A stretch of 64,000 bases of DNA from Sinomicrobium kalidii (GCF_021183825.1 NZ_CP089211.1:4570501-4634500), one strand, 5' to 3'. Shown: positions 46,046-55,077, counted from the first letter of the stretch. A program made the numbers and translations. Notes: generated from the letters alone by a model not told the origin.

Positions 46046-47758
46046 ATGAAAACTGCAACTAAAATATTCACGATACTATTGATGTCGATCGGTATGGCCG
46101 GCTGCGACGACGATTTCCTGGAAGTCCCGCCGCAGGATCAGCTCATTGACGAATCTTACTGGAAAAGTGAGGAGAATGTAAGAACTTTTGCCTATGGATT
46201 TTACACCAACAATTTTGTAGGGTATGGTTCGGGGTATGCATGGGGAAATTATTTTTCAGGCCAGTCCCTTAATGATGATTTTGCACCGTCCAATCCACCT
46301 GTATTTACACAACAAGTGCCTACCTCAGGAGGAGGATGGACTTTTGCCTGGGTACGGAAGGCCAATATCTTTATAAACCGGGTACAGGAGGTCCCTATGG
46401 AAGAAGAAGCCATAAATCACTGGACGGGTGTAGGACGTTTTTTCCGGGCCCTGGAATACTTTTATCTGGTGAAACGGTTCGGGGATGTCCCTTATTACGA
46501 CCGGGAACTCTCCGAAGATGATACCGAAGCCCTCTACAAGGAAAGGGACGACCGTACTTTTGTAATGGACAGGATGCTTGAGGATTTCCGCTTTGCTGCC
46601 GAAAATGTCCGTGAAAGTGTTGAAAACAACGGGCAGGAAGTGAACAGGAGTGTGATCCTCGCTTATATGTCACGCGTATTCCTGTTTGAAGGGACCTGGC
46701 AGAAATACCATGCGGATAACAGTTCAAAAGCGGCAGAATACCTGGAAGCTGCAAAATGGGCTGCAGAACAGGTAATGAATTCAGGGAAGTTCTCCCTGGG
46801 GAATTACCGGGAAGTGTTCAATTCCCTGAGCCTTTCCAATAATCCGGAAGTCATACTCTATCGCGAATACGAAGCGGGTATACTCACCCATGCCCTCAAC
46901 AGCTATAACAACAAGGAGCCCCAGACCGGGGTTTCGAAGGATGCCGTGGAAACCTACCTGATGAGTGACGGCCTCCCCATTGAGGTCTCCCCGCTGTACC
47001 AGGGCGACCGGGGCATTGAAAACGTGATGGCCGACAGGGACCCGCGTATATACGAAACCCTGGTTCCCTATGAATTGCGGATCAACGGTGTGGCGTCCAA
47101 TTACTCCACTACGGGATATGCCACACATAAATTCCTGAACGAATCCATTGCAGACGACCCCATGGGAAGTTCGAACCTCAATCCCACCGATGCGCCCGTA
47201 ATCCGCTACGGGGAAGTCCTGATGAACTATGCCGAAGCTGCGGCAGAACTCGCTTCTGTCGGCGGCCCCGCATTTTCACAGGCAGACCTGGACAAATCGG
47301 TAAATGTGTTGCGCGACAGGCCGGGGGTAGCCCTTCCCCATCTGGAAATAGCAGGCGGGCAGCCCGCAGTTAACGGAGTGGTGTACAGCGATCCCCGAAG
47401 GGACCCCGATGTTCCTGCCATGATCTGGGAAATACGCCGGGAGCGAAGAACAGAGCTGATGATGGAAGGGTTCCGCCTGGAAGACCTCGAACGGTGGAAA
47501 AAACTGGAATACACCGATATGGTACAACAAACCGATATCAACCGGGGGGCCTGGATAAAGAAATCGGATTACCCGGAGAGCAACCTGGAGAGCCTGGTGC
47601 TGACCGATGGGGAAGAAGGCTATATCATCCCGGCTTCGGCCGGTGAATCACAAAGAGAGTTTACCGATCCGCGTGTATACCTGGAACCGATCCCGCTGGA
47701 CCAGATCACCCTGTACGGCGATAACGGAGCGGAACTGGAACAAAACCCGGGTTGGTAG
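46046..47758 (+). CDS. SusD/RagB-family lipoprotein
   Basis: Partner of the preceding SusC. Lipoprotein signal FTILLMSIGMAGCDDD. Hallmarks are FFRALEYFYLVKRFGDVPYY, MNYAEAAAEL, RRERRTELMMEGFRLEDLER, and the terminal LEQNPGW. 570 residues, at the upper end of the family. A strong hairpin follows the stop codon and separates it from the GHL10 gene. Confidence 0.96.
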   Translation: MKTATKIFTILLMSIGMAGCDDDFLEVPPQDQLIDESYWKSEENVRTFAYGFYTNNFVGYGSGYAWGNYFSGQSLNDDFAPSNPPVFTQQVPTSGGGWTFAWVRKANIFINRVQEVPMEEEAINHWTGVGRFFRALEYFYLVKRFGDVPYYDRELSEDDTEALYKERDDRTFVMDRMLEDFRFAAENVRESVENNGQEVNRSVILAYMSRVFLFEGTWQKYHADNSSKAAEYLEAAKWAAEQVMNSGKFSLGNYREVFNSLSLSNNPEVILYREYEAGILTHALNSYNNKEPQTGVSKDAVETYLMSDGLPIEVSPLYQGDRGIENVMADRDPRIYETLVPYELRINGVASNYSTTGYATHKFLNESIADDPMGSSNLNPTDAPVIRYGEVLMNYAEAAAELASVGGPAFSQADLDKSVNVLRDRPGVALPHLEIAGGQPAVNGVVYSDPRRDPDVPAMIWEIRRERRTELMMEGFRLEDLERWKKLEYTDMVQQTDINRGAWIKKSDYPESNLESLVLTDGEEGYIIPASAGESQREFTDPRVYLEPIPLDQITLYGDNGAELEQNPGW

Positions 47759-47776
47759 ACTTTGTTGTTTTCTGTG

Positions 47777-47810
47777 GAAGCCTTTTGCTATTTTTGGCAA
47801 AAGGCTTCTT
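47777..47810 (+). terminator. Strong hairpin after SusD
   Basis: GAAGCCTTTTGC pairs perfectly with GCAAAAGGCTTC around an eight-base T-rich loop and is followed by TTATT. It lies 18 bases after the SusD stop and 51 before the next start, so it is either a terminator or an attenuator within the operon. Confidence 0.7.
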
Positions 47811-47861
47811 ATTCATCAGGGGCTGCCGCAACATGCAGGTAAGTTCAAATCAATAATAATA

Positions 47862-49394
47862 ATGGCATACAACAAAAAGCTTTACCGTTATATTTACAGG
47901 TCCGTACTCCTGTACCTTCTCCTGGTTACGGGATGTAAATCCGCTCTTAATACTACAAGTCCCGTTTCGGGCCGGGGAGGTGAAATACCGTATAATATAG
48001 AAGAATTCAGGGCGGCATGGGTAGCTACGGTGGCCAATATAAACTGGCCCGGTAAGCCGGGATTGCCCGTAAATGTACAGCGGGAGGAAGCTATAAAAAT
48101 CCTGGACTTCCTGGAAAGTCATAATTTTAACGCTGTGGTATTGCAGGTACGTCCCCAGGCCGATGCCTTGTACAGGAGCGAACTGGAACCCTGGTCCTAT
48201 TACCTCACAGGAGAACAGGGCGTGCCCCCGGCCCCGTTTTACGATCCCCTGGAATTCTGGATAGAAGAGGCCCATAAGCGGGGACTGGAACTGCACGCAT
48301 GGCTTAACCCCTACAGGGCACACCATACGGAAAGCAAGGGCATCAGTGAAAAATCCGTGGTCAAAACAAGGCCCGGACTTGTGATTAAACTGGCCAACGG
48401 GATGTGGTGGATGGACCCGGGACTGGAAGAGACCCGCGAACATTCGCTGGCCGTCATTATGGATATCGTTAACAGGTATGATATTGACGGCATACACTTC
48501 GACGACTATTTTTATCCTTATGATTCCTATAATAACGGTAAGGATTTTCCCGATGATAAAAGCTGGCAGCAGTATAAAGACTCCGGCGGAAAATTATCGC
48601 GGGGCGACTGGCGAAGGGACAATGTCAACAGCTTCATCAAAAAAGTGTACCGGGAAATAAAAAAGGAAAAACCGTATGTGAAATTCGGACTGAGCCCTTT
48701 CGGTATATGGCGACCGGGGTATCCCGAATCGGTAACAGGGTATGACCAGTACGAAAAACTTTATGCCGATGCCAGGCTGTGGCTGAATGAAGGATGGATT
48801 GACTATTTTTCTCCCCAATTATACTGGAAGATCAGTCAGATCGGCCAGAGTTTTCCCGAACTCCTGAGATGGTGGGCAAAGGAAAATACCCGTGGCAGGC
48901 ATTTGTGGCCGGGTATAAAAATAGACCGGGGCGGGGGAAGGGATAACGCTACGGAAGTTGTTAACCAGATCATGATCACCCGTGGCATTCTTCAAGAGAG
49001 TAAGGGTACCGTACACTGGAGCATAGGCCCGCTCATGAAATACGATACCCTGTCAAAAAAACTGGTCGAAGGCCCATACAGGAACAAGGCCCTGGTTCCG
49101 GCAAGCCCCTGGCTGGACAGTGAACCTCCGAAACCTCCGGAATTAAACGTCTTCCGAAAAAAAGGAAAGGTATATGCGACCTGGACACACCCCGGGAGAG
49201 CCGGTATTTTTAAATGGGTACTCTATTACCAATACCGGGATGAGAAATGGAAACACACCATCCTTACAAAAGAGCACAGCACACAGGTCTTCGATCACTT
49301 GTCAGATGAAGGAAACCCCTTACTTTTTGTCGGTATGACCGCTGTGGACCGTTCCGGAAATCAGAGCGTGTTTATTAAAATGAAAACGGACTAA
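47862..49394 (+). CDS. GHL10-family (DUF187) glycoside hydrolase lipoprotein
   Basis: TIM-barrel hydrolase of the GHL10 group; E. coli DigH (YddW), which cleaves denuded peptidoglycan strands, belongs to it. I start at 47862 (MAYNKKLYRYIYRSVLLYLL, lipobox VTGC). The open frame continues upstream inside SusD but has no signal there. Family motifs: EEFRAAWVATVANINWPG, FNAVVLQVRPQADALY, LELHAWLNPYRAH, the acidic IDGIHFDDYFYPY, VKFGLSPFGIWRPG and WIDYFSPQLYW. A C-terminal Fn3-like domain follows from about 415. 511 residues. It is the only enzyme beside this SusCD pair, so its product is probably what the receptor imports. Confidence 0.93.
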   Translation: MAYNKKLYRYIYRSVLLYLLLVTGCKSALNTTSPVSGRGGEIPYNIEEFRAAWVATVANINWPGKPGLPVNVQREEAIKILDFLESHNFNAVVLQVRPQADALYRSELEPWSYYLTGEQGVPPAPFYDPLEFWIEEAHKRGLELHAWLNPYRAHHTESKGISEKSVVKTRPGLVIKLANGMWWMDPGLEETREHSLAVIMDIVNRYDIDGIHFDDYFYPYDSYNNGKDFPDDKSWQQYKDSGGKLSRGDWRRDNVNSFIKKVYREIKKEKPYVKFGLSPFGIWRPGYPESVTGYDQYEKLYADARLWLNEGWIDYFSPQLYWKISQIGQSFPELLRWWAKENTRGRHLWPGIKIDRGGGRDNATEVVNQIMITRGILQESKGTVHWSIGPLMKYDTLSKKLVEGPYRNKALVPASPWLDSEPPKPPELNVFRKKGKVYATWTHPGRAGIFKWVLYYQYRDEKWKHTILTKEHSTQVFDHLSDEGNPLLFVGMTAVDRSGNQSVFIKMKTD

Positions 49395-49481
49395 CCTATT
49401 TAATGTAAAGCCGTTTCCCCTGAAATAATGAAAGTGTCTGAAAAAATAAGACCGGAAAATAATGAGCTTTTAAGACTTTAA

Positions 49482-50429
49482 TTATAAACCGATCCACCGG
49501 AAACTGCCGGGGTCGATTTTGAATTTGTTGTCCTTGAAAAGGAGCTTTACCAGGGCTGTTTTCCGGGGATGGACTTTTTTATCCGAATAATGGGTGTGCA
49601 ATACGTAATACATGGAACCATTGCCGTCCGTAATGATATCCCCGTGCCCGGTGCCGGGCTGCCCGGTGTTTCCGGTGGAAATTATCGGGTTTTCCCCGGC
49701 TTTTTTCCAGGGCCCCAGGGGATTATCGCTCACGGCATATCCCACGGCGTAGTCGGGATTCCTGAAATCGTTGGCAGAGTAGAGCAAATAGTAAAGATTG
49801 CCCTTTTTCATTACCGTGGGCCCTTCGGATACGGGCCATTCGGCGTTTTCCGTATTTTCCCAGTCTTCCCGCGCGTTGATACATTCCTTCAGCGTTTCCG
49901 GTTTTATCTGCTTCAGGTCTTTGGTCATTTCAGCCACAAATATCCTGTTGCCCTGCTGTAATCTGACGTGGTACATGTAAACTTTCCCGTTATCGAAAAA
50001 AACAAAAGGATCGATCTGTTTTATCGGGGCTTCGAGGGCCGTTTTATCGTTCGTAAAAGGCCCCAGCGGACTGTTGGCGGTAGCTATGGCAATATGTTCA
50101 TTCGCCGTATAGGCCATGTAGTATTTTGATTTGTATTTGAAGACCTGCGGAGCCCAGAACCCTTTGGTACCGAAGGCATCGCCTTTTTTTAATGCGAATC
50201 CTTCTTTTACACCGGCCGGGCCCCGCCAGTTTTTGAGGTCTTTGGAGGTATAGACCAGGAAACCTTCTCCCTCGATCCGGGGATCGTTTTTGGTGCCGTA
50301 GAGGTAATAGATGCCGTTGTCCTTAAAAATGGTAGGGTCGGCCAGGTAGACCTGGTTTTTCTCTGTTTCCTGTGCCGATATTTTTACGGAAAGCATAAAC
50401 GATAATACGATATATTTCCAGTGGTGCAT
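49482..50429 (-). CDS. GH43 glycosidase (arabinosidase/xylosidase type)
   Basis: Last gene of the minus-strand enzyme run. Signal peptide YIVLSFMLSVKISAQ, then one propeller domain filling the rest, 315 residues, with no added domain. The triad is complete: base D31 in YLADPTIF, D140 in IKQIDPFVF and acid E202 in PVSEGPTVM. GFWAPQVFKYKSKYYMAYTA and YAVGYAVSDNPLGPW are standard GH43 landmarks. Probably an exo-acting arabinofuranosidase or related enzyme; subfamily unresolved. Only two bases separate it from the preceding gene. Confidence 0.93.
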   Translation of the reverse strand: MHHWKYIVLSFMLSVKISAQETEKNQVYLADPTIFKDNGIYYLYGTKNDPRIEGEGFLVYTSKDLKNWRGPAGVKEGFALKKGDAFGTKGFWAPQVFKYKSKYYMAYTANEHIAIATANSPLGPFTNDKTALEAPIKQIDPFVFFDNGKVYMYHVRLQQGNRIFVAEMTKDLKQIKPETLKECINAREDWENTENAEWPVSEGPTVMKKGNLYYLLYSANDFRNPDYAVGYAVSDNPLGPWKKAGENPIISTGNTGQPGTGHGDIITDGNGSMYYVLHTHYSDKKVHPRKTALVKLLFKDNKFKIDPGSFRWIGL

Positions 50430-50431
50430 TT

Positions 50432-51463
50432 CTATTTGATTTTGGGTGTTTTAACAGGTGTTGTAGAAGGAGTGTCATTCCCGATTTCCGGCCATCCGTT
50501 GCGATAGGTGATCCTGTCCATAAGAAAAACCCTTCCTTTCTCCGGATGCTGCCTGTCTATGGCGTGGTACATGATCCACTGTTGCCCGGAATCGTCCGCA
50601 ACGACCGAATTGTGTCCCGGTGCAAGCCACCGGTCGTTTTGTTCGAGAATAACGGGGTTTCCCCGTGGGTTCTTATACTTTTCGAAAGGTCCGACGGGAT
50701 GTTCCGACCGGGCTACCATCACGGCATAATGGGCATTTTTGCCACAGCAATTATCGCCGGAATAGAACAGGTAATAGAACTTTCCGTGTTTTGTCAGCCA
50801 TGCTCCTTCCACCAGCCTTTCATAATTATCCGGGTCATCGTTTGTTACCGGCGGGATCAAAGCGGTAACGGCTGAATCGGCCTTGAAATCTAACAGGTTA
50901 CCGGAGAGTTCACGGACTTTGATGCTTTCGAATCCGGAACCCCAGTACATAAATGTTTTTCCGGAATCCGGGTCCCGGAATACCATCGGGTCTATGTTTA
51001 CGAATCCTTTTCCGCATAATAGAGGTTCCCCTTTATCCGTGTAAGGGCCTTCTGGGGTATCGGAAACGGCAACACCAAGGCATTTTCCCGTGTCTTCTCT
51101 GTCAGATTCCCCGGAGTAATAGAGGTAGTATTTATTATTGCGCGGATTGTAGGTGACATGGGGCGCCCAGAAATCCGAAGATGCCCAGCGTGGTTTTTCG
51201 GGGAGGGCATCTCCGCAGGATTGCCAGTGCAAAAGGTCTTTTGACTTTAAAACCTGGATGTTCAGGGGCTTTTCGTTCACGGTGGTATTGGTGGCATAGG
51301 CATAATACCATCCGTTAAGGGCCCTGATCACCGTCGGGTCCGGAAAATTCTTTGCTATGACCGGGTTACGGAATGTCGGGTCTTTCTCCTTACCCGGTGA
51401 GCTGTCCTGGCCGATACTATATCCGCTGAAGAGAAGGAGCAGTATATGAACATACAATCTCAT
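50432..51463 (-). CDS. GH43 glycosidase (arabinanase/arabinosidase type)
   Basis: 343 residues from the ATG at 51461-51463, where MRLYVHILLLLFSGYSIGQ is a clear signal peptide. The open frame extends far upstream through the neighbouring gene, but that part is not protein-like and starts at TTG. Triad: base D42 in NFPDPTVIR, D158 in VNIDPMVF and acid E219 in LVEGAWLTK. DFWAPHVTYNPRNNKYYLYY is the usual blade motif. Four bases separate it from the upstream gene and two from the next, so it is one cassette. Likely acts on alpha-arabinosyl linkages; inference. Confidence 0.93.
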   Translation of the reverse strand: MRLYVHILLLLFSGYSIGQDSSPGKEKDPTFRNPVIAKNFPDPTVIRALNGWYYAYATNTTVNEKPLNIQVLKSKDLLHWQSCGDALPEKPRWASSDFWAPHVTYNPRNNKYYLYYSGESDREDTGKCLGVAVSDTPEGPYTDKGEPLLCGKGFVNIDPMVFRDPDSGKTFMYWGSGFESIKVRELSGNLLDFKADSAVTALIPPVTNDDPDNYERLVEGAWLTKHGKFYYLFYSGDNCCGKNAHYAVMVARSEHPVGPFEKYKNPRGNPVILEQNDRWLAPGHNSVVADDSGQQWIMYHAIDRQHPEKGRVFLMDRITYRNGWPEIGNDTPSTTPVKTPKIK

Positions 51464-51467
51464 AAAT

Positions 51468-52496
51468 TTATTTTTCAGAAGGTATTTTGAGGACCGTTTT
51501 TTCGGAAACGGGGCTACCGGGACGGGGTGTTCCGTCTTCGTTCCAGCGGATTTTCTGCATTCTCGGGGAGCGTTTTCCCCCGCAACCGTCACCCGGGTTG
51601 GCATTGGCGTGATAGAGTATCCAGTCTTCCGTACCGTCCGGGGATTTAAAAAAGGAATTATGTCCGGGGGCATAGACCGAGTTTTCCTCCGATTTTGTAA
51701 AAACGGGTTCCGGGTGTTTTTTCCAGGATGAAGGGTCAAGAATGTCTTCACCTTCAAGGCTCAGCAGGCCCAAAGCGTAATAATCGGTCCAGCATCCGCT
51801 TGCGGAGAACACAATGAATATCTTTCCGTTGTGTTCGAGGTATTGGGGACCTTCATTGACATTGACATGGGGCGGATTGGCAGCATCATCAAGGTCGCCC
51901 TGCTTTTCCCAGGCATAGGTGGGTTCGGCGATCAAAACGCGTTTTCCGTCGATGGTCCACGGGTTTTTCATCCTGGCGATATAGATATTCTGCTGCCCGT
52001 TGGTATCGCCTTCCCATCCGGACCAGATCATATAGAGTGTGCCCTTGTATTTAAAAACGTTGCCGTCAATAGCCCACCGGTCGGGCCAGGCAGAAACTTT
52101 TCCCTTGAATTCCCATTTCCCCGTAAAAGGGTCTTCCGATTGGTTTTCCAGTACATACATGCGGTGATTGTTGTTGTCGCCGTCATCTGCCGCAAAATAG
52201 ACATACCACTTCCCGTCGATAATATGAAATTCCGGGGCCCAGATGTCTTTGGAGTACGGGGTGCCTTCCGGCGGGGTCCATATGAGTTTACTTTCCGCAT
52301 TTTTAAGGTCGGCCAGGTTTCTGGTTTTCCAGAGCATCAGTTTGTCACCGAGGGTATGGGTATAGTAATAATACCCGTTGTGATACGTACTGTAGGGATC
52401 TGCCCCCGAAGGTAAAATCGGGTTGGTGAACGTTTTCTGTTGAGCGGAAAGACAGCCACCGATAAGGAGCATTACAACTATTATTTTCTCTTTCAT
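51468..52496 (-). CDS. GH43 alpha-L-arabinofuranosidase-like enzyme
   Basis: 342 residues from the ATG at 52494-52496 (MKEKIIVVMLLIGGCLSAQQ signal), whose ATGA overlaps the TGA of the preceding gene by four bases, indicating coupled translation. Triad: base D33 in SGADPYST, D144 in WAIDGNVF and acid E215 in VNEGPQYL. TFTNPILPSGADP and FIVFSASGCWTDYYALGLL resemble exo-1,5-alpha-arabinofuranosidases of subfamily 26, which I offer as a likely but unverified placement. The sequence is clearly distinct from its three GH43 neighbours, so the cassette is not a recent tandem duplication. Confidence 0.92.
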   Translation of the reverse strand: MKEKIIVVMLLIGGCLSAQQKTFTNPILPSGADPYSTYHNGYYYYTHTLGDKLMLWKTRNLADLKNAESKLIWTPPEGTPYSKDIWAPEFHIIDGKWYVYFAADDGDNNNHRMYVLENQSEDPFTGKWEFKGKVSAWPDRWAIDGNVFKYKGTLYMIWSGWEGDTNGQQNIYIARMKNPWTIDGKRVLIAEPTYAWEKQGDLDDAANPPHVNVNEGPQYLEHNGKIFIVFSASGCWTDYYALGLLSLEGEDILDPSSWKKHPEPVFTKSEENSVYAPGHNSFFKSPDGTEDWILYHANANPGDGCGGKRSPRMQKIRWNEDGTPRPGSPVSEKTVLKIPSEK

Positions 52497-53542
52497 TTCC
52501 TGTTTTTTTCTATTCCGAATTTTTTTACCAATATATTGTATTCTTTTTTTGAAATAGGCAACATGCACCCGTGCCTTACTTTCGGGGGAAGGCTGTATTT
52601 GTCCCAGTCACTGAAAAAAGTGTATCCGGAGGCCTGGTACCAGGGGCCGTTCAGGTGGTCTGCAATGGAAAGGCCGTAGGAAACGCCCGGATACTGTTCG
52701 TAATACAGATACCATATGTTTCCGTCGGGTGAGGGGATCAGTGCAGGAGCTTCCCTGAAATTGGGACTTATCGGGTCCTGCGGAAGGGAATAAGGCCCGA
52801 GCAGGGTATCCGAACGTGCAATACGTATGGTTTTTCCGGTAGACCAGTAAAGGGTAGGGTAGGTCTCGTCTTTTAAAATGGCGTAATAGGTGTCTTTCAC
52901 TTTCCGGATAATAACATCGATAGTGCCGAATTCCCAGCTGAATAATTTACGGGGAGGTCCTTCGAATGTTTTCAGGTCTTCCGAAAGTACGTAGAGGGTG
53001 CGCTGGCTCGCCCAGTACCTTTCCGGGTCTTCTTGGGTACCTTCCTTGTGGGGCGTGTGCCAGGTCATTATGAATTTCCCCGAAGTCTTGTCGTAAAACA
53101 GTTTGGGCGCACCTATCCTTTGCAGGGCTTCACCGTAGCCCGGGGTACTTTTTAAATCGGGGGTGTAGACCGCGTGTTTTTTCCAGGAAACGAGGTCGTC
53201 CGATACCCAGATATTGATATCGGGAGAAGCATCGCTGGTGTTTCCCGCAATAAAATAACGGCCGTCCGGGCCTTTTACAATATCGGGATGGCCCTGGTAA
53301 TCTTTGAAGACCCGTTCTCCGTTGTTCAGTTGATACCAATGCAACCCGTCCGTGCTGACGGAATAATACAGGCGACCGTAATCTTCGTGCGTCATATGGG
53401 CAAAAAGATAGGCCTGGTTCTTCGCTTTTCCCCCTTCCGTTACCTGTCCCGGGGGATCGGGCTGCTGGGCATTACAGGTGGTAAGCAGAAACAGTAACAG
53501 TATAAAGGCCGATATGCCGAAGACCGGGTTTGTGAGATTCAT
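52493..53542 (-). CDS. Divergent GH43-fold (clan GH-F) lipoprotein
   Basis: 349 residues from the ATG at 53540-53542. Signal MNLTNPVFGISAFILLLFLL with lipobox LTTC makes it the only clear lipoprotein among the four propeller enzymes here, so it may be surface-exposed. Propeller repeats are visible (RLYYSVSTDGLHWYQL, IWYLYYEQYPGVSYGLSIAD). Acidic residues at triad-like places are D87 in GHPDIVKGPDG, D209 in GTIDVIIRK and E264 in FREAPALIP. It is more distant from classical GH43 than its neighbours; assignment to GH43 versus a sister family of the clan is open. First of the four-gene cassette. Confidence 0.82.
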   Translation of the reverse strand: MNLTNPVFGISAFILLLFLLTTCNAQQPDPPGQVTEGGKAKNQAYLFAHMTHEDYGRLYYSVSTDGLHWYQLNNGERVFKDYQGHPDIVKGPDGRYFIAGNTSDASPDINIWVSDDLVSWKKHAVYTPDLKSTPGYGEALQRIGAPKLFYDKTSGKFIMTWHTPHKEGTQEDPERYWASQRTLYVLSEDLKTFEGPPRKLFSWEFGTIDVIIRKVKDTYYAILKDETYPTLYWSTGKTIRIARSDTLLGPYSLPQDPISPNFREAPALIPSPDGNIWYLYYEQYPGVSYGLSIADHLNGPWYQASGYTFFSDWDKYSLPPKVRHGCMLPISKKEYNILVKKFGIEKNRK

Positions 53543-53599
53543 GTTTTCATTGGTTTCAGTTAAGGGGCTAAACCCCTGTGATTTATTGCAGCACTTCAA

Positions 53600-53772
53600 G
53601 CAGACTCAGTATATCACACTTTGGTTGTGCGAAAAAATTATCATCTGGTTATTAGGTTATTCAATTATTCAGGCATCACGATAAACTGATTAACCTAATA
53701 ACCAATAACCAAACAACCAAAATGCAATTTCATGTCGCATCAAACCGCTGTACCTTTTCGTACAGGCATGGT
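53600..53772 (-). repeat. 13-bp inverted repeat between GH5-like gene and GH43 cassette
   Basis: GGTTATTAGGTTA (53647-53659) and TAACCTAATAACC (53691-53703) are perfect reverse complements around a 31-base loop, and AATAACCAAACAACC continues the pattern. In the minus-strand transcript this gives a long weak stem between the GH5-like gene and the GH43 cassette. It could be a processing or attenuation site or a remnant of a dispersed repeat. No gene lies in this gap. Confidence 0.45.
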
Positions 53773-54966
53773 TTAGTTCGAATTTACTTCTGATGTCAGT
53801 TCCGAGATCAGCCGGGTTTCTACTTCCTTGTATGGTCTGCCGTCTTTGCGGAAAACCTCGTGAAACCAGAGATCGGTTTCGGCCGTATAGGTTTTGGTCC
53901 AGCTGTCCCAGGGATATTTGGTCTGGGTTTTTCCGTCTACCAGTCCCCAGTTGTACATGGCTACGTTATATTCCCGGGCTACGGGCAAAAAGCCTTCGAA
54001 TGTACTGCCGTTAGGTCTGGCCATGTACTCGGTGCACAGAAGGGGTTTGCCGTATCGCTGCAGTTGCTTTATTTTTTCTTCGAAATCCTGCGGATCGTTG
54101 TAATTGTGGAATGATATAACATCCGATTGTTCCAGCTGTAATTTGTGCATGGGTTTCATGTTTTCGTGCGAACTCCAGTCGCCCGTCCATACCCCGGAGG
54201 TGAGAGGCTGGCTTGGGTTGGCCTCTCTTGCCCAGGCAAAGGTCTTTTCGAGCAACGGTAAAACCAGGTCGGCTTTATTGGGGATTTCGACATCTTCATA
54301 GGAAGGTCCGGTCATGTTATCGGGTTCGTTCCATACATCCCAGCCCAGTATGCGGTCATCATCCCTGAATTCGGAAATGGTCCCTTTAACATAGTTCTCC
54401 AGTCTTCCGTATTGTGTGGAATCCTGAAGTACGTTCTGACCGGGGCTCTGTACCCATCCGGAATTGTGGACATGAGGCTTTGGCGCTCTTTGCTCGCCGG
54501 GGGCGGGAAACGGGTCCCAGCAGGAGTCAAACAACACGAACAGCGTTCTGATATTGTGCTTGTCTGCAATGGTGAGATATTGGTCCATACGTTCATAAAA
54601 ACCCTCCTTGTCATGTTTATGGAGCAGGTCGTGCAAATAAACGCGCATGGTATTCATACCAATCGATGCGGCCCATCCCAGTTCCCTGTCAATGGTCTCC
54701 GGATCGAAGGTTTCTTCCTGCCACATTTCGAGCTGGTTGATGGCGGTACTGGGGTTAAAATTTGCTCCTACCAGCCAGGGCTGGTCTTCATACCACGTAT
54801 TGGCTTTTTCTTTTGTCCAGACGGAACGGACAGGTGTTTCCGTTTCTGCTTCGGGCTTTTCCGTTTTCTGCTTGTCGTTTTCCTTGTGCTTACAGCTTAA
54901 AAAAGCAATTAATACCAGTGAGGACAGCGCGTATCCGTATGTGTTCCAATTCAAAGTGTTCTTCAT
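53773..54966 (-). CDS. GH5-like (clan GH-A) endo/exo-beta-glycanase lipoprotein
   Basis: 397 residues. Lipoprotein signal LSSLVLIAFLSC followed by a charged linker rich in Glu and Lys (to about 50), as on surface lipoproteins. TIM barrel about 55-385 with MNTMRVYLHD, acid/base E214 in WDVWNEPDN and nucleophile E313 in LLCTEYMAR; HNYNDPQDF precedes the nucleophile strand. Relatives are often labelled 1,4-beta-xylanase or cellulase-family hydrolase without biochemical proof. It probably supplies the internal cut for the HTCS-controlled PUL. Confidence 0.88.
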   Translation of the reverse strand: MKNTLNWNTYGYALSSLVLIAFLSCKHKENDKQKTEKPEAETETPVRSVWTKEKANTWYEDQPWLVGANFNPSTAINQLEMWQEETFDPETIDRELGWAASIGMNTMRVYLHDLLHKHDKEGFYERMDQYLTIADKHNIRTLFVLFDSCWDPFPAPGEQRAPKPHVHNSGWVQSPGQNVLQDSTQYGRLENYVKGTISEFRDDDRILGWDVWNEPDNMTGPSYEDVEIPNKADLVLPLLEKTFAWAREANPSQPLTSGVWTGDWSSHENMKPMHKLQLEQSDVISFHNYNDPQDFEEKIKQLQRYGKPLLCTEYMARPNGSTFEGFLPVAREYNVAMYNWGLVDGKTQTKYPWDSWTKTYTAETDLWFHEVFRKDGRPYKEVETRLISELTSEVNSN

Positions 54967-55033
54967 TTTTTACAGCGTGGTTTGGCCCTGATATTGTGTT
55001 TTTGTCTGCAGGGCGGTTAATGAATTATTTAAT

Positions 55034-55054
55034 AGCCCGGTTCCGGGCCGGGCT
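55034..55054. terminator. GC-rich stem-loop between beta-helix and GH5-like genes
   Basis: AGCCCGG pairs with CCGGGCT around a seven-base loop. On the plus strand it is followed by TCTTTTTT; on the minus strand, where the genes run, by ATTAAATAATT. It sits 23 bases after the beta-helix gene stop in the direction of transcription, so it may act as a partial terminator. Confidence 0.5.
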
Positions 55055-55077
55055 TCTTTTTTCCTTAGCGTCATTTC

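Noticed and set aside
47607..47861. Extended start of the GHL10 gene inside SusD
   Set aside because: It overlaps the end of SusD in another frame, has no signal sequence and would include the hairpin at 47777; the lipoprotein start is at 47862.
51464..51757. N-terminal extension of the GH43 gene at 50432
   Set aside because: It starts at TTG within the neighbouring gene and is rich in Pro/Arg/Lys without similarity; a clear signal peptide starts at 51463.
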